A stretch of 64,000 bases of DNA from Mycteria americana. Its lineage: Eukaryota > Chordata > Aves > Ciconiiformes > Ciconiidae. Where the stretch lies: positions 40,028,316 through 40,092,315 of the forward strand of contig NC_134372.1 in the NCBI RefSeq assembly GCF_035582795.1, read 5' to 3'. This document shows positions 47,301 through 62,000 of the stretch, in pieces. The notes below the pieces were generated by a model. The model was given only the letters and a program-made list of their open reading frames with translations. It searched no databases and was not told where the DNA came from. The first letter of the stretch is position 1, and each line of letters opens with the position of its first letter. Both the position numbers and the translations under genes were made by a program.

Positions 47301-50300
47301 AGTTGTAAATTTGCTGAAATTAAGATAGTGCTGTGAAACACTTGCCAAATAAGTATTTTCTGACCTTGTTGTGAGTTTTTTTTGAAAATTTGTGAACAAA
47401 TATAACAATAGGAGCTGCTAAGTTTAGGCAGTTTTGAAGGTTGTACAGTTTCAAATAGGAGACAAGATTTTCAACATATTTGTCCAATGAAATTGGACAT
47501 TAGAAATGCTGTTTAAAATTATGTATGTGAATAGAGTGGAATAAATAATTTGTTTAGTAATCTAGATGAAAAAAGAAGCTTGTTCTTCTTATTAAATATC
47601 CATCGAGATGTCCTTGATTTTAGCATTTTAACATTATGACAGCGTATTAATGGAAAAAGGTAATCGTGACCTGTTCTGTGCAAGCATTCAGTGGTTGCTA
47701 GACAATTTTCTTCACTTATGACTAGTGAAAAATCATGGTCATATGACACTATTACACTGGATTAATAAATGGGCAGATCCTGCTTGTACAAATTAAGATG
47801 CGTGTCTGAATTAAGAGATATGATTTCCAATTTCTCTTTCATAGAAAATATTCAGATTCCATTGCTTAATAAATCATATGACAAAACTAAGTAGCGGGAG
47901 CTTTGATGGTTTGAAAATTGTGTAAAGAGCAGGATGGTTAAAGTATTTTGTTGAGCAAAAGGGTGTGTTTTGCAATTATTTTCATGCACTATATGTGATG
48001 TATGAAGCAGTGAGCCACAGTACAAGGAAAGGGGAGTTAAGAATGTCTAGCTCCTCTGCAATTCCACACTGCTGCTGAATGATCACTAAGGCTGGGCCTA
48101 TGGATTTGCTGGAGCAATTATTTAAAACTTCAACTACAGGCTTAGAATTAAAAATATATCTTTTAAAAGCTGAATTGGCTTCATAGCACGTTGCTGCTCT
48201 TTTTCCTTGTTTACTTGGAGACTGATGCATTTGGAAATTTCTGACTATGGCACGTGCAGGGCATGGTGGGAGAGTGGTAGGGAACACAGTCCCCTGTCTT
48301 TCCTTTCCTTGCCAGACCTTTGCTTTTAGAAGACAGGGAGATGCAAATGAGCGTAACTGGGAAAGTGACTTATTCACAGAGAGCTGCATATAACGATAGA
48401 CTCAGGAAACATGATGCATGTGAGAGATGTGGTCATCTAAGACTAGTCTTCCCACCTATCCTTAGAGAATCATAAAGACTGCCTCAAACAAACCTTGTTT
48501 AATTTCTCTATATTGAAAATAAAGACCGAAATGGACGTTTGGATAAATGAATCTAGGGAGATCTGATAGGAGATTTTGTTTAAATTCTTTTGATTGCAGC
48601 AGAAATCAAATTTATTTTGCTGGAGGGTGACTTACCAAGCAAAGCACATTAAATCACTCTGCTTCCAAGGGAGAGTGAAGCAGCAGATATGTATCCATGC
48701 TGGAGAGGTAAGATGTCTGTTACATGCTCATTACACATATTTATGTCTCAGTTGCAAACTGAAAAGTATTCATGAATTTTATATATTTTAAAAGTGTTTC
48801 CAGGTATGCCTTTAGCTCTTCAGTTAAGTCTGAGCTTGTGCAAACTGCAAATTCCCTCTATGCCTGCTATACTGTTTAATTTTTCACCTGTCAAGAAGTT
48901 GTGGGAGTTTCACTGCAAGACAGTAGTATAGAGATGGCAAGGTGCAACCAAGCATATTGAAGGATATGTATCCTGTGCTAATGGCACAAACAGTGACTGT
49001 CAGGTCTTTACAGCACAAATCCTGGAAAGTCTCTGATCTGGTTTTGTGTAAATTGAGAACATCTTTGTAGGTTCACATTTTATTTAAATGTTGTAGGATT
49101 TATTGGCTTGTCTTGTGTTGTCTTGTTCCGTGGCTGTTAGTCTCCAGCAGACCTTTAACAAGAAAGCTGCCACATGATCTGCATTTTCACGTTGAGGAAA
49201 GTTTTACTTTAGATTAGCACTGCTGATACAGAAAGGATGGGAACCATCTTATTTGGGTCAAATTTGCCTTAGGTCTCTTGCCTTGGACAGGTCTGTTGTT
49301 TGGACACAAGTCCATGCTCAGACACACATGGGCAGCAGAAACACAAACAAGCATTTACATGTGATGTGAAGAGGCGAGGAAATGCTGGGGCTGTATGTTC
49401 CTGGCTACATCTTCCACTATACAGCCCAAACGTCCATAATGCAATTCTATTACTGCTGACATAGTGAGAGCAAGTTGCCTAAGTTCCTGTCTCTCCTAGA
49501 GAGCAGGTTGTGAGGGTGCATGACGGGAGGTGGGGACAGCTGAGCACCGCAATGTGGGTGCATGCAGCCTAGCACACCTTGGAGATCATATATAGAGCTT
49601 TGCCCATCTTGCCCGTCATGGTGATAACCTTTTGTAAGTGCTATGGGAAGGAAGGAGATGATGGGCAGTAATGCTAAATTTCTGACTCAGGAATATACTT
49701 TGCTCGGTGGTGAAAATACTTGTTTAGAAACCTAGGAGGAACTGATACTTTCCAAATCCAGAGAAGGAACTCTGAGCTCTTTTTGCTATGCATTTACTGC
49801 AGCAAATACATTTAGTGAAAGTGCGAAGATGCACACCTTGAGAGTAAATATGGGCGAAACAAAGTCTTGTTTCAGCTTATTAACAGTCCTGAGCGTTCAA
49901 GAGGTTTTAATCCCTAGTTACAGCTTCTACAGTTCTCTATCATATTGAACGTTCACTTCACGTAAATGGAAATATTTTGTTTCTACTTTTGAGAAGCATA
50001 AGAAGTTTTAGTAAAACAACAGGCCACTTTAAAATAACCTCAAAATTTAAAATTCCAAAAACGAAAATTTTTTTCTTTCAGATAGCTGGAATTTTTTTTT
50101 AAGATGTAATGAAATCAATAGGATTTATAAACCATACCTAGATCACTGAATTATGGGTTTTTTTTCTTCTGGAGAAAAAAATTTTTGTGCAGAAAAGTGT
50201 CATTGATTTCAGCGTCTTAGGCTGCTTCCTTTTGACTACATTCAGACAAGAGTGGTATCTGCACACTTGCGCTGCTGATTATACTGTCAGTTGATGATAA

Positions 50301-53300
50301 AACTGAACCCTCTGTGGCCACTCAAAACTGTTTCTTTGCATGTGCAAATATTAGCATTGTAGCTGGCTCTTAAATAGTTAATATTGTTTGTATGATCTGA
50401 TACCACTGTGGTCCATGCTGATTAGCATATTATGAAATAACTTAATGTCCTTTCCCAACGTTTTCAAATGATGAAGCCATTGAAGATAATCTGGAATTTA
50501 GTTTTGCTTTTCTAGACTGCAGCAATGAAAGAAATAATGAAAACATCTCCAATGGTGGTACAAAAAAATATTAGAAGATCCCATTCAAATTAGTGGTAGA
50601 GCATCTGCAGGCATATAGCCACTGCTTTCTGTCATTGGAAGGAAGACTTAGGTTTTAAAAAAACTCTGGTGCTTCTGAAATTTGTAATGTTTCCACATTC
50701 TTCTCTCAGTCCACAATAAGCTGGGTGTTCTTCCAATGATGTATTGGACTATGGTCTATCCGTCTTATTTATATAAGAGGAGACTAGAACCCAGGGTCTT
50801 TAAAATCTTTTTGTCTAATTTTCTGTAAGTATTCAGAGGAGTAAGATTAAACTCTGCAAATGCAGGCAAATCCCACAGTATTAGCCTTAGGTTATTTGAA
50901 ATCAAGGAGTCCCCCTTTCTTTACTAAGAGTACTGTGTAATATATTTACAGATGAGGTGTTACTTTGAAGTCAGGATCTTGTCTTTGATCAAAAGCATAC
51001 AGCTTCCCTCATGTCTCTCAGAAAGAGACAGTAGTTATATAGCACTGGTGTGGGGTTTTTTTAATGTTTTGGACAGCAAAAATGACATTTACACGAACAG
51101 GAATCCGGGGAATGTATCAGATAAGACAATTTCAACTATGAGTTGAGAGAAAGTCTCACAAACAGGCTTTAAATCAAGCAGAAGTAATAGCACGTCATAC
51201 TCGCTTTTTTTACCTGCTGTTAATTAAAGTACTGATAAAGGAGGTCTGTCAACATTAATATGATGAAAAGTAAAACATGTGTTTAAAATTTTCTAGATGA
51301 AAGTACTGTTAATCATTATTACAGAAAAAAGGTTTTGAGTAAATGCTCTTAATTCAGCATGCTTGTTTAAGAAGTGTAAATATACTATAGTAGAGCTTTT
51401 TAATCCACAAAGGGAAAGGCCATAGAGACTGACAATGCAGTATTTTTTTTAGTTCCTAAGGAGGATAGAGAAGGCACAATACAATTACAAGGAAAACCAC
51501 TTGAGTACTGGCTTGCTTAGTCTTTGTAGTGACTCAGGGCAGTAACTTTATCAGGGCTGTGTATTTGGATCAATGATATTATTTTTCTGGTGCTTTTATA
51601 TTGACCGGCCATGGATTGTTGTATGATTTTTTATATGTAAACATGAATGTGTCTATCCTGGGGGGAAAAAAGGGAATCTGGAAGAATAATATGCTACATA
51701 CACACAGCAAGGAAACTCCATTGAGGCATCTCTGTAAATATTTCTTTTAATAAAGAGTTTCTGGCTTATTGTACAGCATGTAGTAGACTTGAATGTTGTG
51801 GATGGGCCAAGCATTGCAGCTGCTCTTTATGGATACATAGGTAGTGTTATCTTGGCTAACAGTGGGAATAATTAGCTCTATTGTTTTATTTTTGTGGCAT
51901 GTTAATGTAACACGGACATTTTTTTAAATGATTCTTTGAAGCAACCAAATCTTCTTTACTGAGACCTGTGATGGCAGAGCTATCAAATATGTTACAGCAC
52001 AAACCACACTGTAACACAAAGATTGCTTTATCCAGGCATTATGTGTCTTTCAATATGCGTTGTAATCATGAAGTGCCCATGAAACACTTGCTTTCCTAGA
52101 AAAGGGGTATTAGGAAGCTATTTACTCTGTTTGTATCAAGTCTCTTAATGTCACCTAGTAGCTCTAAATAAGGAAAACTAGTGCCGTGTGGCTAGTTAGA
52201 TGTTTATTGGTAAACCATAATACTAGAGAATACTTGTAGCCATCAGGAAACAGTGGGTTTGGACATTGCGTTATGGCAACTGCGTTCCCCCTTCAAGGAA
52301 ATTAAGTGCCGCTGTTGGGAGCTAAACGAGAATGTCAATCTCAGCCCATGTCACAAGCAGCTTTATAGTTTGTCTGGCCAAAGCTCAGGTTCCCATATGA
52401 GTTTGCCTCCTGTTCAGATTCTAGCCTGGAGAGAAAAAGGACAAAGAGTTATGACCCATTCATGTTTCTGTATTATTTAATTTTTTTTAACTGGAAGGAA
52501 ACAAAAGCATTTTCTTTTTAATATAACTTTTTATAATTTAGTATTCTTAAAATACTGAAACCAAAATGGTAAAAGTATGATGCCCACCCAATCAAATGAC
52601 GGCTTGTTGAAAAAGGCAAACATATATATACTAGTAGAAAAGTGTGGGCAAGTAAGAGAATAAAGTCCAGCTACTTAAATTTCTGGAGAAAACAGGGCTA
52701 TAGCCATGCAAAGAATGCTTGCATCCTGTTCTTCCAGTTACTGGATTGTGCTGGGTAGCATTCCACGAAGTAGGTTTCTGCTGGTGAAATTTCTTCAGCA
52801 GAACTGGACCATCTTGTTTTCCACAGTAATGAGTGAGCCTTGTATGTTATATGAAGCTGCATAACTGCAATTTTCTGCATTACATAATTCTTAGCCTTAA
52901 AACAAAATCATACAAAAGAACTTAAAGAACTTCAGTAAGGAAAGGACAGGTAACTTTTGTCACTCAAATAGAATTTGTGCAATCTGTAAATCAGATTTGG
53001 AACTCAACTTTGCATGTTGTACATTACCTCTACAATACGAAGTGATACAATGTGCTCAATATTTTTTTTTTTAAGCTTAAATACAATTACAATCACTTAA
53101 AATACTCAATATTCCATCTACCTTTTTAAAAACTTTGCGGGCTTCCATGATGAGTCTGCCTTGAGATGGAGTTGTCTATCTGCAGCTAGGAAGCACAGCT
53201 GTGAATGAGGATAGTTTTGGCTAACCAAAACTATCAGAGAGGGCATAGGGAGCATAGCCTGATTTGAGATGTAACAGAAATACTTTTGGGGTTTTTTCTG

Positions 53301-54508
53301 GACGTTCTCCCTTGTGCTGACTTACTACTGCTTCCAGCAGCCTTCCTTAGAGTATTTCTACCTCAAACTCTCCATCTCCTTCCCAGGATTGTCTCCCTCT
53401 CTTCCCAGTGATTTCAGTTTTCACTTTTTGAATTCTTTGTCTTTAATATCCTCTTAGTCTCTGTTATAATAACCCCATATAAATAATTAAAATAAAGAAA
53501 AAGTAAGGTTTTTTTCCATTTCTGATTGGCAGCACTAACAAGAGACTTCTGGTTTTTATCATTTTACTGTGTTTCACCTGTCCTGTAAATTTTTGAATGA
53601 CAGCTACCTGTTGGTCTAGGTCTGTTTTGCACCTAGCTTAAGGGAGTACTGATCTTTGTTAATTTGTAATGATACTATTATATTTTAATTTAGTTTGAAT
53701 AGGAGTTTCATCATCTTGAATTCAAAGAAATGAATAGGAAGAAGTATCATTATTCCCAACTATAAGTGGAATAATCCTTGTTATTATTTATCTTTTTCTA
53801 AATAATCTGAAATAATAAATTGTTCTTCCATCCTACACCATAGCCTTCCCTTGAGGGAAATAGGAAATGAAATGAGACATCAATAATGTCAAAAATCAAG
53901 TTGCAATTAAAAAGCCTGGGAGTGTAAGGTCTCAGAAATAGAGGGCTTTTGGACCTTCACTTTGCGTTTCATAAGCAGAGCACACAAACTTTTACTCCAA
54001 AGTTGTATTCACCTCTACAACTTTGTCATAAGATTTCACAGCTAAGAGAAATAGCTTTTGATATTTTCCTTTTCCACATCAATCCTCCGTCTTTGTTTTT
54101 CTTCAAATGCTGATTTCTTTATGCTTCTGGTGCCCTGAGAAATGTAGAAAGCAAGACACGAAAAGAAAACCTTGGAAGTATTTTAACAAAGCAGCTTGGG
54201 TGTCTAACATCCTGCCCAAATATATGGGAATACATACAATGAAAGTACCGTCTTTGCATTATTAATAATGTTATTAACTGAATAGCATAACGCTTTATAA
54301 CTTTATAACCTTCTTCCAAAATTAATTCTGAATTCTATAAAAATTAAATCAGTATAAATCTGTACCAATTCAGTGGAGTCATATTCCAATTTTTTTTTTG
54401 TTTACACCAGTGTAATTCCTCATGTAATTTATCATTAAATTTATCTTTCAACCTCCTGTTGGTCTTAAAATGAAAATCATCTAAGGTCTGTCATAACTGC
54501 AGAATGGG
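47301..54508. other. Unassigned AT-rich non-coding DNA
   Basis: No gene is supported. A 135-codon minus ORF at 47982-48389 has no recognisable domain and probably arises by chance. A perfect hairpin lies at 53210-53235. Confidence 0.5.
53210..53235. repeat. Perfect 11-bp hairpin, 4-nt loop
   Basis: GATAGTTTTGG and CCAAAACTATC are exact inverted copies around CTAA. The stem is longer and cleaner than chance usually gives locally. There is no T-run behind it and no known role. Confidence 0.6.
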
Positions 54509-54522
54509 GTGTGTGTGTGTGT
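54509..54522. repeat. (GT)7 microsatellite
   Basis: Seven GT units in a row. Confidence 0.9.
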
Positions 54523-55609
54523 ATGTCCATCCATCACTAGATAATATTTTTTAAAAGCCAAGCCAAATATTTGCACTTCAAATGTCAATTAACCCATTGT
54601 TTGCAATTAACAGTGCAGAGTCCTGTAACTGTTTAAAGACTGCACATTCACAGGGCAGCATGGCCCATGCTTCTCTGATGAGGACTGGTTATTTCTGTTC
54701 TATTTGTCATGTATGAAGTATGATATATAAAGTAATTTCTAAAATGTGAAAGGTTTTGGAAAAGGGACACAATCCACTTACATGCAATAGGATTAGATTT
54801 ATTTTGTGTAATTTCTAGCAAGTGCATTGTTACAAGATGCATGCTGGAGAATGCTCGTGACCTACGCGCACCTTGAAAATTAGTACAAGGCAAATTAGCA
54901 GAGAGTCACAGAATTTGCCAAGGGCATTCTTTTTGAAGTGTTTAGAGAATTAATAAAAGGTGTTCAGTGTAGATGCTGTATGTATAATATGTAAAGTCAG
55001 TCGGCATTGTTCAGTTAAAATATGGCTGTCACAGACATATACTCTATTCATGCCTATAGACAGTCTCAAAAATTGCCGGGTTTATAAAATAAATAAAGCT
55101 CACTTGCTATTTAAATCCATTGCTTTATTTGATTTTTATTTCAGCATCCTGAAGGTTTAGGAAGAACCAGTGTTTTGGCCCTGGAGCATTTCTGTTGCCT
55201 GCTTAGGAGTGCCTACAGCCAATACTGACTTGGTTGCAAATGTGAAAGCACCATTTGTATGAATACCACAGATGCTCTTATTTCTGAGGAACGAGAAGCA
55301 ATTCTATGGCCAATTCTCATGATGCTGATTTTTAAAACAGATCAAACATGGAAACAGCAGGGGAAAAAAATCAAAGATGTCTTTCCTATTTAATATAGGC
55401 TCTTGGATGGAGTAACTATCCCGAATTAGATTTCAGAAGCATGATCCCTTTTCTTTGCAGAATGAAACATTATAGACTTATGATACCAGGGGAAAAAGCT
55501 GGCTCTCCTAGTGCATGCTCTGTTATATAAAGTACTCAGACAGCTGATTAATCTATGGGAGTTGGTAATCATTTGACTCTGGATATTTTGTTCAAATGTT
55601 TTTTTTCAG
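54523..55609. other. Unassigned AT-rich non-coding DNA
   Basis: No gene or repeat recognised. Sequence just before this block (54395-54420) contains GTTTACACCAG, also present in the arm of the palindromic repeat at 14614-14703, but the rest is too diverged to assign. Confidence 0.45.
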
Positions 55610-55656
55610 TGATTCATGAAGCCCTTATTGGAATTCAAAAAGCACTTCACGAATCA
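55610..55656. repeat. 47-nt imperfect palindrome centred on GAATTC
   Basis: Arms TGATTCATGAAG and CTTCACGAATCA pair at 11 of 12 positions. Pairing resumes towards the central GAATTC with a few mismatches and one bulge. It is a candidate structured RNA or palindromic transposon remnant. Confidence 0.5.
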
Positions 55657-58571
55657 ACTAGGAGCTTAAAAAAAAAATTAGCAGTAATGAGCTCATTTCC
55701 ATAGAAATAGGACTAGGCCCACTGGTGGGTCAAACTGTTTTCTGCACTTCCACTTTCCAGTATTTTCCTCAATTCTTCCCCATTTATTTCATGCATCATT
55801 ATATTCCATTTTCTGTATATCTAAACCATGCCATTTGGCGTTTTGTTCTCTAACCTGCAACTGCCACTTCAAGGTATTTCAAAATGGTGGTAAAAAATTG
55901 TCATCCACATTTCACTCAAGAAAATGTAAAACTCATTGTCATCTTGAAACCCATTATTCATGACAGTTTCCTCAATAGATTACAAATCATAGTTTGAAGT
56001 AGTATTGAGCAAAAATTTATAATGCACAAGCCTCTCCATTCCTGCTGGATTAGTAATGTGTTTTAATGATATTGCATTTGTATTCTTTCAGTTTTCTTTC
56101 ATGAGACATCAAAGAAGCAACAGAATGTGTCTTTCATATTCCAGACATACCACAATACTTCAGTGTTTTCCAGTCCTTCAGATTCACTGCTAACCAAGAT
56201 GAAAGCTAAGGTCTTGTGAGCAAAACCTAAGCCATCTGAAAAGAAATGGTATCCCTTTGAGGTTCTCAATTTGTTGGAAAGAGGGAATTACTTACAGTTT
56301 TATACACCACAGCATGAAACTTGTTTTGGCAGGTTCCAGAGAAGTAATGTTGTGGTCACGTTCAACAGGCTAATATAGAAGGTCACACACTGGTGCTGAA
56401 GATGTTCAGATTGTTTCGTGGCTCTCATCCGGGAGATGAAGAAGGAACAAGAAAGAACATTTTATGGCTTGAAATCACATACACAGACTTCCTACTGAAG
56501 GCTATGCATATTGTTAAGGAAAAAACCTTGTGATCCTGGAAAACAAAGGAGTTTGAATAGGAAAATAATATTATTGAAATCCCTTATAGAAATGAAGTAA
56601 AATCTCTTCAGGAAGTATGCCACTGGAAAGGTATGCCTTTTTCCTAAGTTGCATCAGGTAAGCCCACATCCAGAGCTGAAGATGAAAGACCAGTTCTGCA
56701 TGCATTAGAGTTGTATATCTCCTAGGATGAATGCTGTTGGGTTACCTTGAGTGATTAAGGGTAGAATTGAACTATATCTCGGCTGAAACTTGCATTTGTC
56801 TCAGTTCTGGAACAGGTAGGAATTGTATGCCAAAACAAATGGCTTCAAAGAGGAAAACAAAAACTCGTTCTGGAAATAGACTTTCTACCAAAGATTGGTG
56901 GAATTGTGACCAGAAATTCTCATAGAGCAGAGACGTGCCATGGAGTAGGAATAGGAGGGTAAAGCATACAAGGTTCATCTCCTGTTCAGGAGGCATAGTA
57001 TTTCTAAGTGAATACTGCAACTGGCATAAAGTAAGGCAGCCACCGCTTCCCTTCAGGAAAGAGAAAGGGTCTCATAGTCTTTCCTTTTTTCTCATTTTTA
57101 TCATACATAAGCATACGTCAAATGAAAATTTCGTCTACCATCTCCTGTATCACATTTTCTATGAGAGCAACACTACTGGGACCAATAATATACATATTTT
57201 AGCACTAGGCAAAAGTGCAAATGGCTTTAAAAAGCAATTCAACAAAAGCACAGAGCATAAGGTCATTAGTGACTATTAGACAAAATGGACAGGGTAAAGC
57301 AATAGGTTTAATCCTCTCTAGCTAGTGACTGCTGGAAGCTGCCTTCTCTGGAAAGTATGTCAGAGGAAGGGTCATGCTGTACAAGCCCCATTTCTTGCAC
57401 TCTTTCTTGACGTATCTGTGGTGAAGTGCTGCTGGAGAAAGGAGGTCACCTAGACAGTGCTGGGCTCCACCGTAGCGGCAGACCCCCTTTGTTACTGTAT
57501 CGCGAAATGTGGCAGAATCGTGATTCCAAAGTGCCCCAGGAAATGTAATATTTTTAGAATATTTGATGTATATTAAAGGGCATAATAAAGCTAGCTGCTA
57601 GCTTGCATTTCAAGCCTTATATAATGAAAGAAGGTAAACCTTTGCTGGAAAAGAATAAGAAATCTTACAACATAAATTAGATAGCACACTTTCACCTATT
57701 ATTTCTGTAAGAGACAACTCAGCTCTCTTTCTCATGATAGGTGGTACCTTCTTTTGTGAGTAATGGTATTGAAAGCCATGGTGGTGTGTGTGTAATAGAT
57801 TAAAAATGAACACATGCAACAGAGATAGTGAAAGTACAAGGTACAGAGATTTTGATGATTTCTTTATTTCCTGCTCTCTTTAAGGTGTCTTAAGTAGAGA
57901 TGAGAGTAAAGAACACGTACGTCTTTTTGAGAGGGAGATTTTTGCATTGTCTTTTCAAAAGTACAATCAAGAGTGTACAGGATGTAAGCTAATGGGACAA
58001 CACCAACAAAATCCAAGCCAAATGATTAGTTTTATTCTTGTTTATTTCTATTTTGCTTCTTGAAGGAAATTCTGTTGGGATGAGAGTAATCATACAGGCT
58101 TGCTGTAGTTCTTCCAGGCTCCTCCCTACTACAAATCATCCTGGGCTTGGCTTTATAAAAGAAATTGGGAACTCTCCTGTTAAAACTTTGCAGTGACTAG
58201 TTTTCTGGTTAATTGTCAGCTGATTTTTCTGACACTGATCTGTAATGCTATCCTTCTGTGGAGGAATTATTGAGGATGCCTTACTGAGCACAGATGAAGG
58301 AAAGTTTCCTTAGCAACAGGAAAAACATGGAATGCTGAAAAGCTCTCTGGTGACTCTCCTTGTTTCTGTACAACAAAAAAGGCTTTTTTTTCTACTTATT
58401 TTTTTTGTACAATATAAAGACTCAGGCACACAACCTGACATTTTGTGCCTTTCAATTTTTCAAGCAAATGAAGTTAAAAAAATAGTAATCCTTCAGGCAT
58501 CATTCCAGTAATTCTCTTAGTATGCCCAATTCCTTCATTAATTAATTTGCAAAAGCCTATTAGCATATAGC

Positions 58572-58589
58572 AAAAAAAAAAAAAAAAAA
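58572..58589. repeat. Poly-A tract (A18)
   Basis: Eighteen consecutive A with no retrocopy recognised upstream. Confidence 0.9.
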
Positions 58590-58704
58590 GCATGATTTAG
58601 CCTGACTTGTATCCAAGGAAACATGTATACTTAACAACTGAGATAATACTTTGCACCTCTGTAGCACTTCTCTAGCCATGCTTTACCAACCTGGAGGGCT
58701 TTAA

Positions 58705-58775
58705 GGCCAGATTTTAAATGCATTTAGACATCTACAGATGCAGATAGGTGCCTGGAGAGTTTTCAGAAAGTGATT
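58705..58775 (+). repeat. Fragment of ancient dispersed amniote repeat (tentative)
   Basis: The order CCAGATTTTAAATG, CATTTAGACATCTA, AGATGCAGATAGGTGCCT, TTTTCAGAAAG matches, with drift, a dispersed element I recall from turtle, crocodile and bird DNA. The family name is not certain. Confidence 0.35.
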
Positions 58776-61700
58776 TCAATAATCCATCAGTTATCTGCTA
58801 TCTCCCTTGTGAGAGACAGCAAAATACTGTTTCCAGTGGTGCAGATGAAGATTAGGAAAAAACATGATAAAGCTTTGAAAGAGTTAAGAGAGAATCCAAC
58901 CTTGATTCCTACCACTGTGCTTTAATGACTAACTAATGTTCCCTGCCAGGCAAGACTGGGTAATTAATGCAATTTAGGAAAAAAAAGAACATTTTGTTCA
59001 AAGCCTACACCTGAGTGGTAAGACTTCATCTGGCTGTTGTCCTGCAGAGGCAGCTCACCTTGGAACTGCTCTCTGGCTCAGTCCCCACCGTGACCACTTC
59101 ATCAGCTCTCCGCTATCATGGGAAGGGACAAACACTGAACTACTAGAAGCCTTGTGGGGCAATAAATCTATTTGCTGGCAATAGCTAGAAGCCACAACAT
59201 CTTAGCTCCTTTCATAACTGACTCCAGCTCCACCTTTAAAGTATAGTATTTGGAGGGTTTGGTTTCACTTTTCCAGTCGGATTTGGCTGCCCTCTATAAA
59301 TAACACTCTTAGCCTTTGATTCGCTAAGACTAAGCATGCCAAAAGTTTTATTTTCTACAATAGCTCCTCCATCATTCTGGTATTCCTTGTCTCTGCTTAT
59401 TTTGGTTTGAATTCATCTTTCCAGAACATGGGGTTAAAGTGCATTAGAACTCCAGTAGGAAAAAAAAAAAATATTTTAGGTCCTTAAAGTAACTTTTGCC
59501 TCCTCCTCAAATGTGAGTTAGCCAGAAATTTCTACATATCTAGTATTAGAACTATTGGAAAGAAAGGCTTGGTATTAGGTCGAGTGAAATGAATAGTTTT
59601 CTTTATTATTTATTCCCTTGAAAAAGAGTTTTGATCTCAAAGTCTTGTTGGCTAAGTTTTTTACTTACTTCCTGCTTTTTGCTAGCATAGGCAACATAAC
59701 AATATATTAAGGGAAGAAAGTAGATTATGAAGACAAAACCAAGAGAATGTTAAATAATACTTGCAAAACAGTATTGCCAGCTGAGGATGTGAATTCAGAT
59801 ATGCTATTCTGATAGTACTATAATTTCATTGATTCTCTCAACTGGGAAATGACAGTTAAAAATTTCCTGCCAAAGCTCAAAGTATCTATTAGATAAAATA
59901 TCTAGTACTGGAATATAACTGGAAATCAGTGGGCATATTGGTTGAGAAATATAAACAAAGAAAAAAAAAGAAATACTTTTTTGGTGTGAAATCTTTATAT
60001 CGTGTATTTTTATGCCAGTTTATATTTCCAAAGGACAATATTTAAAAGCACTTAAAACAAGTGAGTATACCTCATTACATTTTCTTGCAGGGTATACATT
60101 TATTTGTACTTTTCACTGTGCAATAATAAAACGGCATAACAGGAACATAATTATGGTCAGAAGAGATTTAATTGTAATGCAAGTTTAATTGCCATGAATG
60201 ACTTACAACCATATTATTAACAATACAATGCATTTGATATTTTTACATGTTTGCGGGGTGCAACACTGAAATATATTTGCCAGTAACTGACAAACTAAAT
60301 TATGGCTCGGAGAATAGAAAAAGCTATTCTATCTCATTGTTAGGTGATGAACGTTGAGATACATAAACCACCGCAATAGAGCGTTAGAGTGTTTTACATC
60401 GAATCTCTCATGACAAGATGACATTTTCCACCTGTTAAAAAAAACAACAGAGGATTGCACACCTGCTAAATCTCAGATAAAGAATACAAGAATGACAGCA
60501 TCATGGTTAGGATTTCACCTTATGGGCCTGGGTTTTTTGTTTAGACATCGTGCATGCGTGCGTGTTTGGCAGCATTCTGTAGCTACTGCCTGCTGGCATT
60601 TCTGATATGCTGGCCGTTTAAAGGAAGAGACAGACATCCTCAGATAGTGGTTTTGAAGACTGATAAATAAGGCCTGGGGGTATAATGGAACTCTGTTGAC
60701 CCAGGAAGTGAAAAAATTGAGAAGAACCTGACCTGTTGGTAGTTTCTGGATTTTCAGCAAGTCCCTCTTCCTGGAACGCTGCTTTTCAGACATCCTCGGC
60801 AAGCTCTGTCTGTGCACGTGCGGTGTTGTGCGATGCAGGGATAGTAACGCACCTCTGTGCGCTTAGGAACTGAGCCATGTGAATTAAAGCCGTCACGCAG
60901 TGTATCCCAGGGTGCTATTCATGGTGCAGGGTAAACTCTGCGTTTACTCAAACATATCTTTCCAAATTTCTCAAGTGGAAAAATGGGAGTGCTATGCAAC
61001 CCAAAATCTCCCGGGGAGATCTCCGGAGAAAATGCACCCCTGAGGGGAAGCTGAAATTACAGGAACAGCGCAGGGAGCTTTGGAAGTAAAATACAACACC
61101 GACGTATCGGTTCTGAAGCAGGTCTGTGGAAAATTCATGGATGAAATTCCTTGGACATAATTTCCTTTTGATATAAGTCAAAAGTTAATCACACATTAAA
61201 ATCCCATAAGCTTACCTGGCTCCGTAGCTCATCTATAGCTATCAGTGATTCCACAGCATATGCAGTACTTTGCTTAGGCTCAGCAGATTTTCCACCTCTT
61301 TTAATCTATTTATTGCATATACCACAATGCTATCACTAACTTACGAAAGTCACCACTAGTTTATGCTTACCTAATGGCCAAGTTTATTTGCTTCAGATGC
61401 GCTGAGCCCCTGTTAGAGTCATAGGAACTGCTTGTGTCACAGCTTTTGTGAACGAGGTGCCGTCGGGATTTCACTGTTGTCCCTGCTGCAACACTACAGC
61501 AACAGGGATGGCTCGGGGATGTGTCTTCTCTTTTGAACAAAGACAGAGTCTTTACTGGCTACCAGCAATGTGCTATTTTATATACATGTGCTGTTTAGAA
61601 TGTGCTTCCTGTAAGTAACAAAATGCATATGCACCAGCTTTTTATTAGGTTATTATTTGACTAGTGTGCTGAGGAGAGGAGATGTGTTAGCTGGAGCCTG

Positions 61701-62000
61701 TCTCTCTGACTAGAAACTCACAATTATTTCACTGAAAGACTACAGGTTAAGGGTACATGAAGGTATTCATCAATTTGTGTCAAAGTTGGCTGATAATTTG
61801 GCCAAAATAATATGCAACCTACCCCAAATTTTTTTGCAATTTCTAAAATACTTTAGTTTTGTTTGCATTTGTATTAAAAGCAGAGGGATAGACTGATGCG
61901 ATTTGCACGCTCCTGTGGATGGTGTCTGGGTGGTTTGCTGTGTTACCTGCTTCACCCCCTAGCTCTGAGCTCCTCTTGAGGAGATTTTTTTTCTTGTCAC

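Larger units (their letters stand above)
55657..62000. other. Unassigned AT-rich non-coding DNA
   Basis: No coding exon is recognised. It contains an A18 tract (58572-58589) and a likely old repeat fragment (58705-58775). A mild rise in CpG at about 60540-61110 includes an E-box-like CACGTG near 60816 and could be regulatory, but nothing specific supports it. Confidence 0.5.

Noticed and set aside
47982..48389. 135-codon minus-strand ORF
   Set aside because: No domain, no similarity I recognise and no splice or promoter context. This length can occur by chance in 64 kb over six frames.
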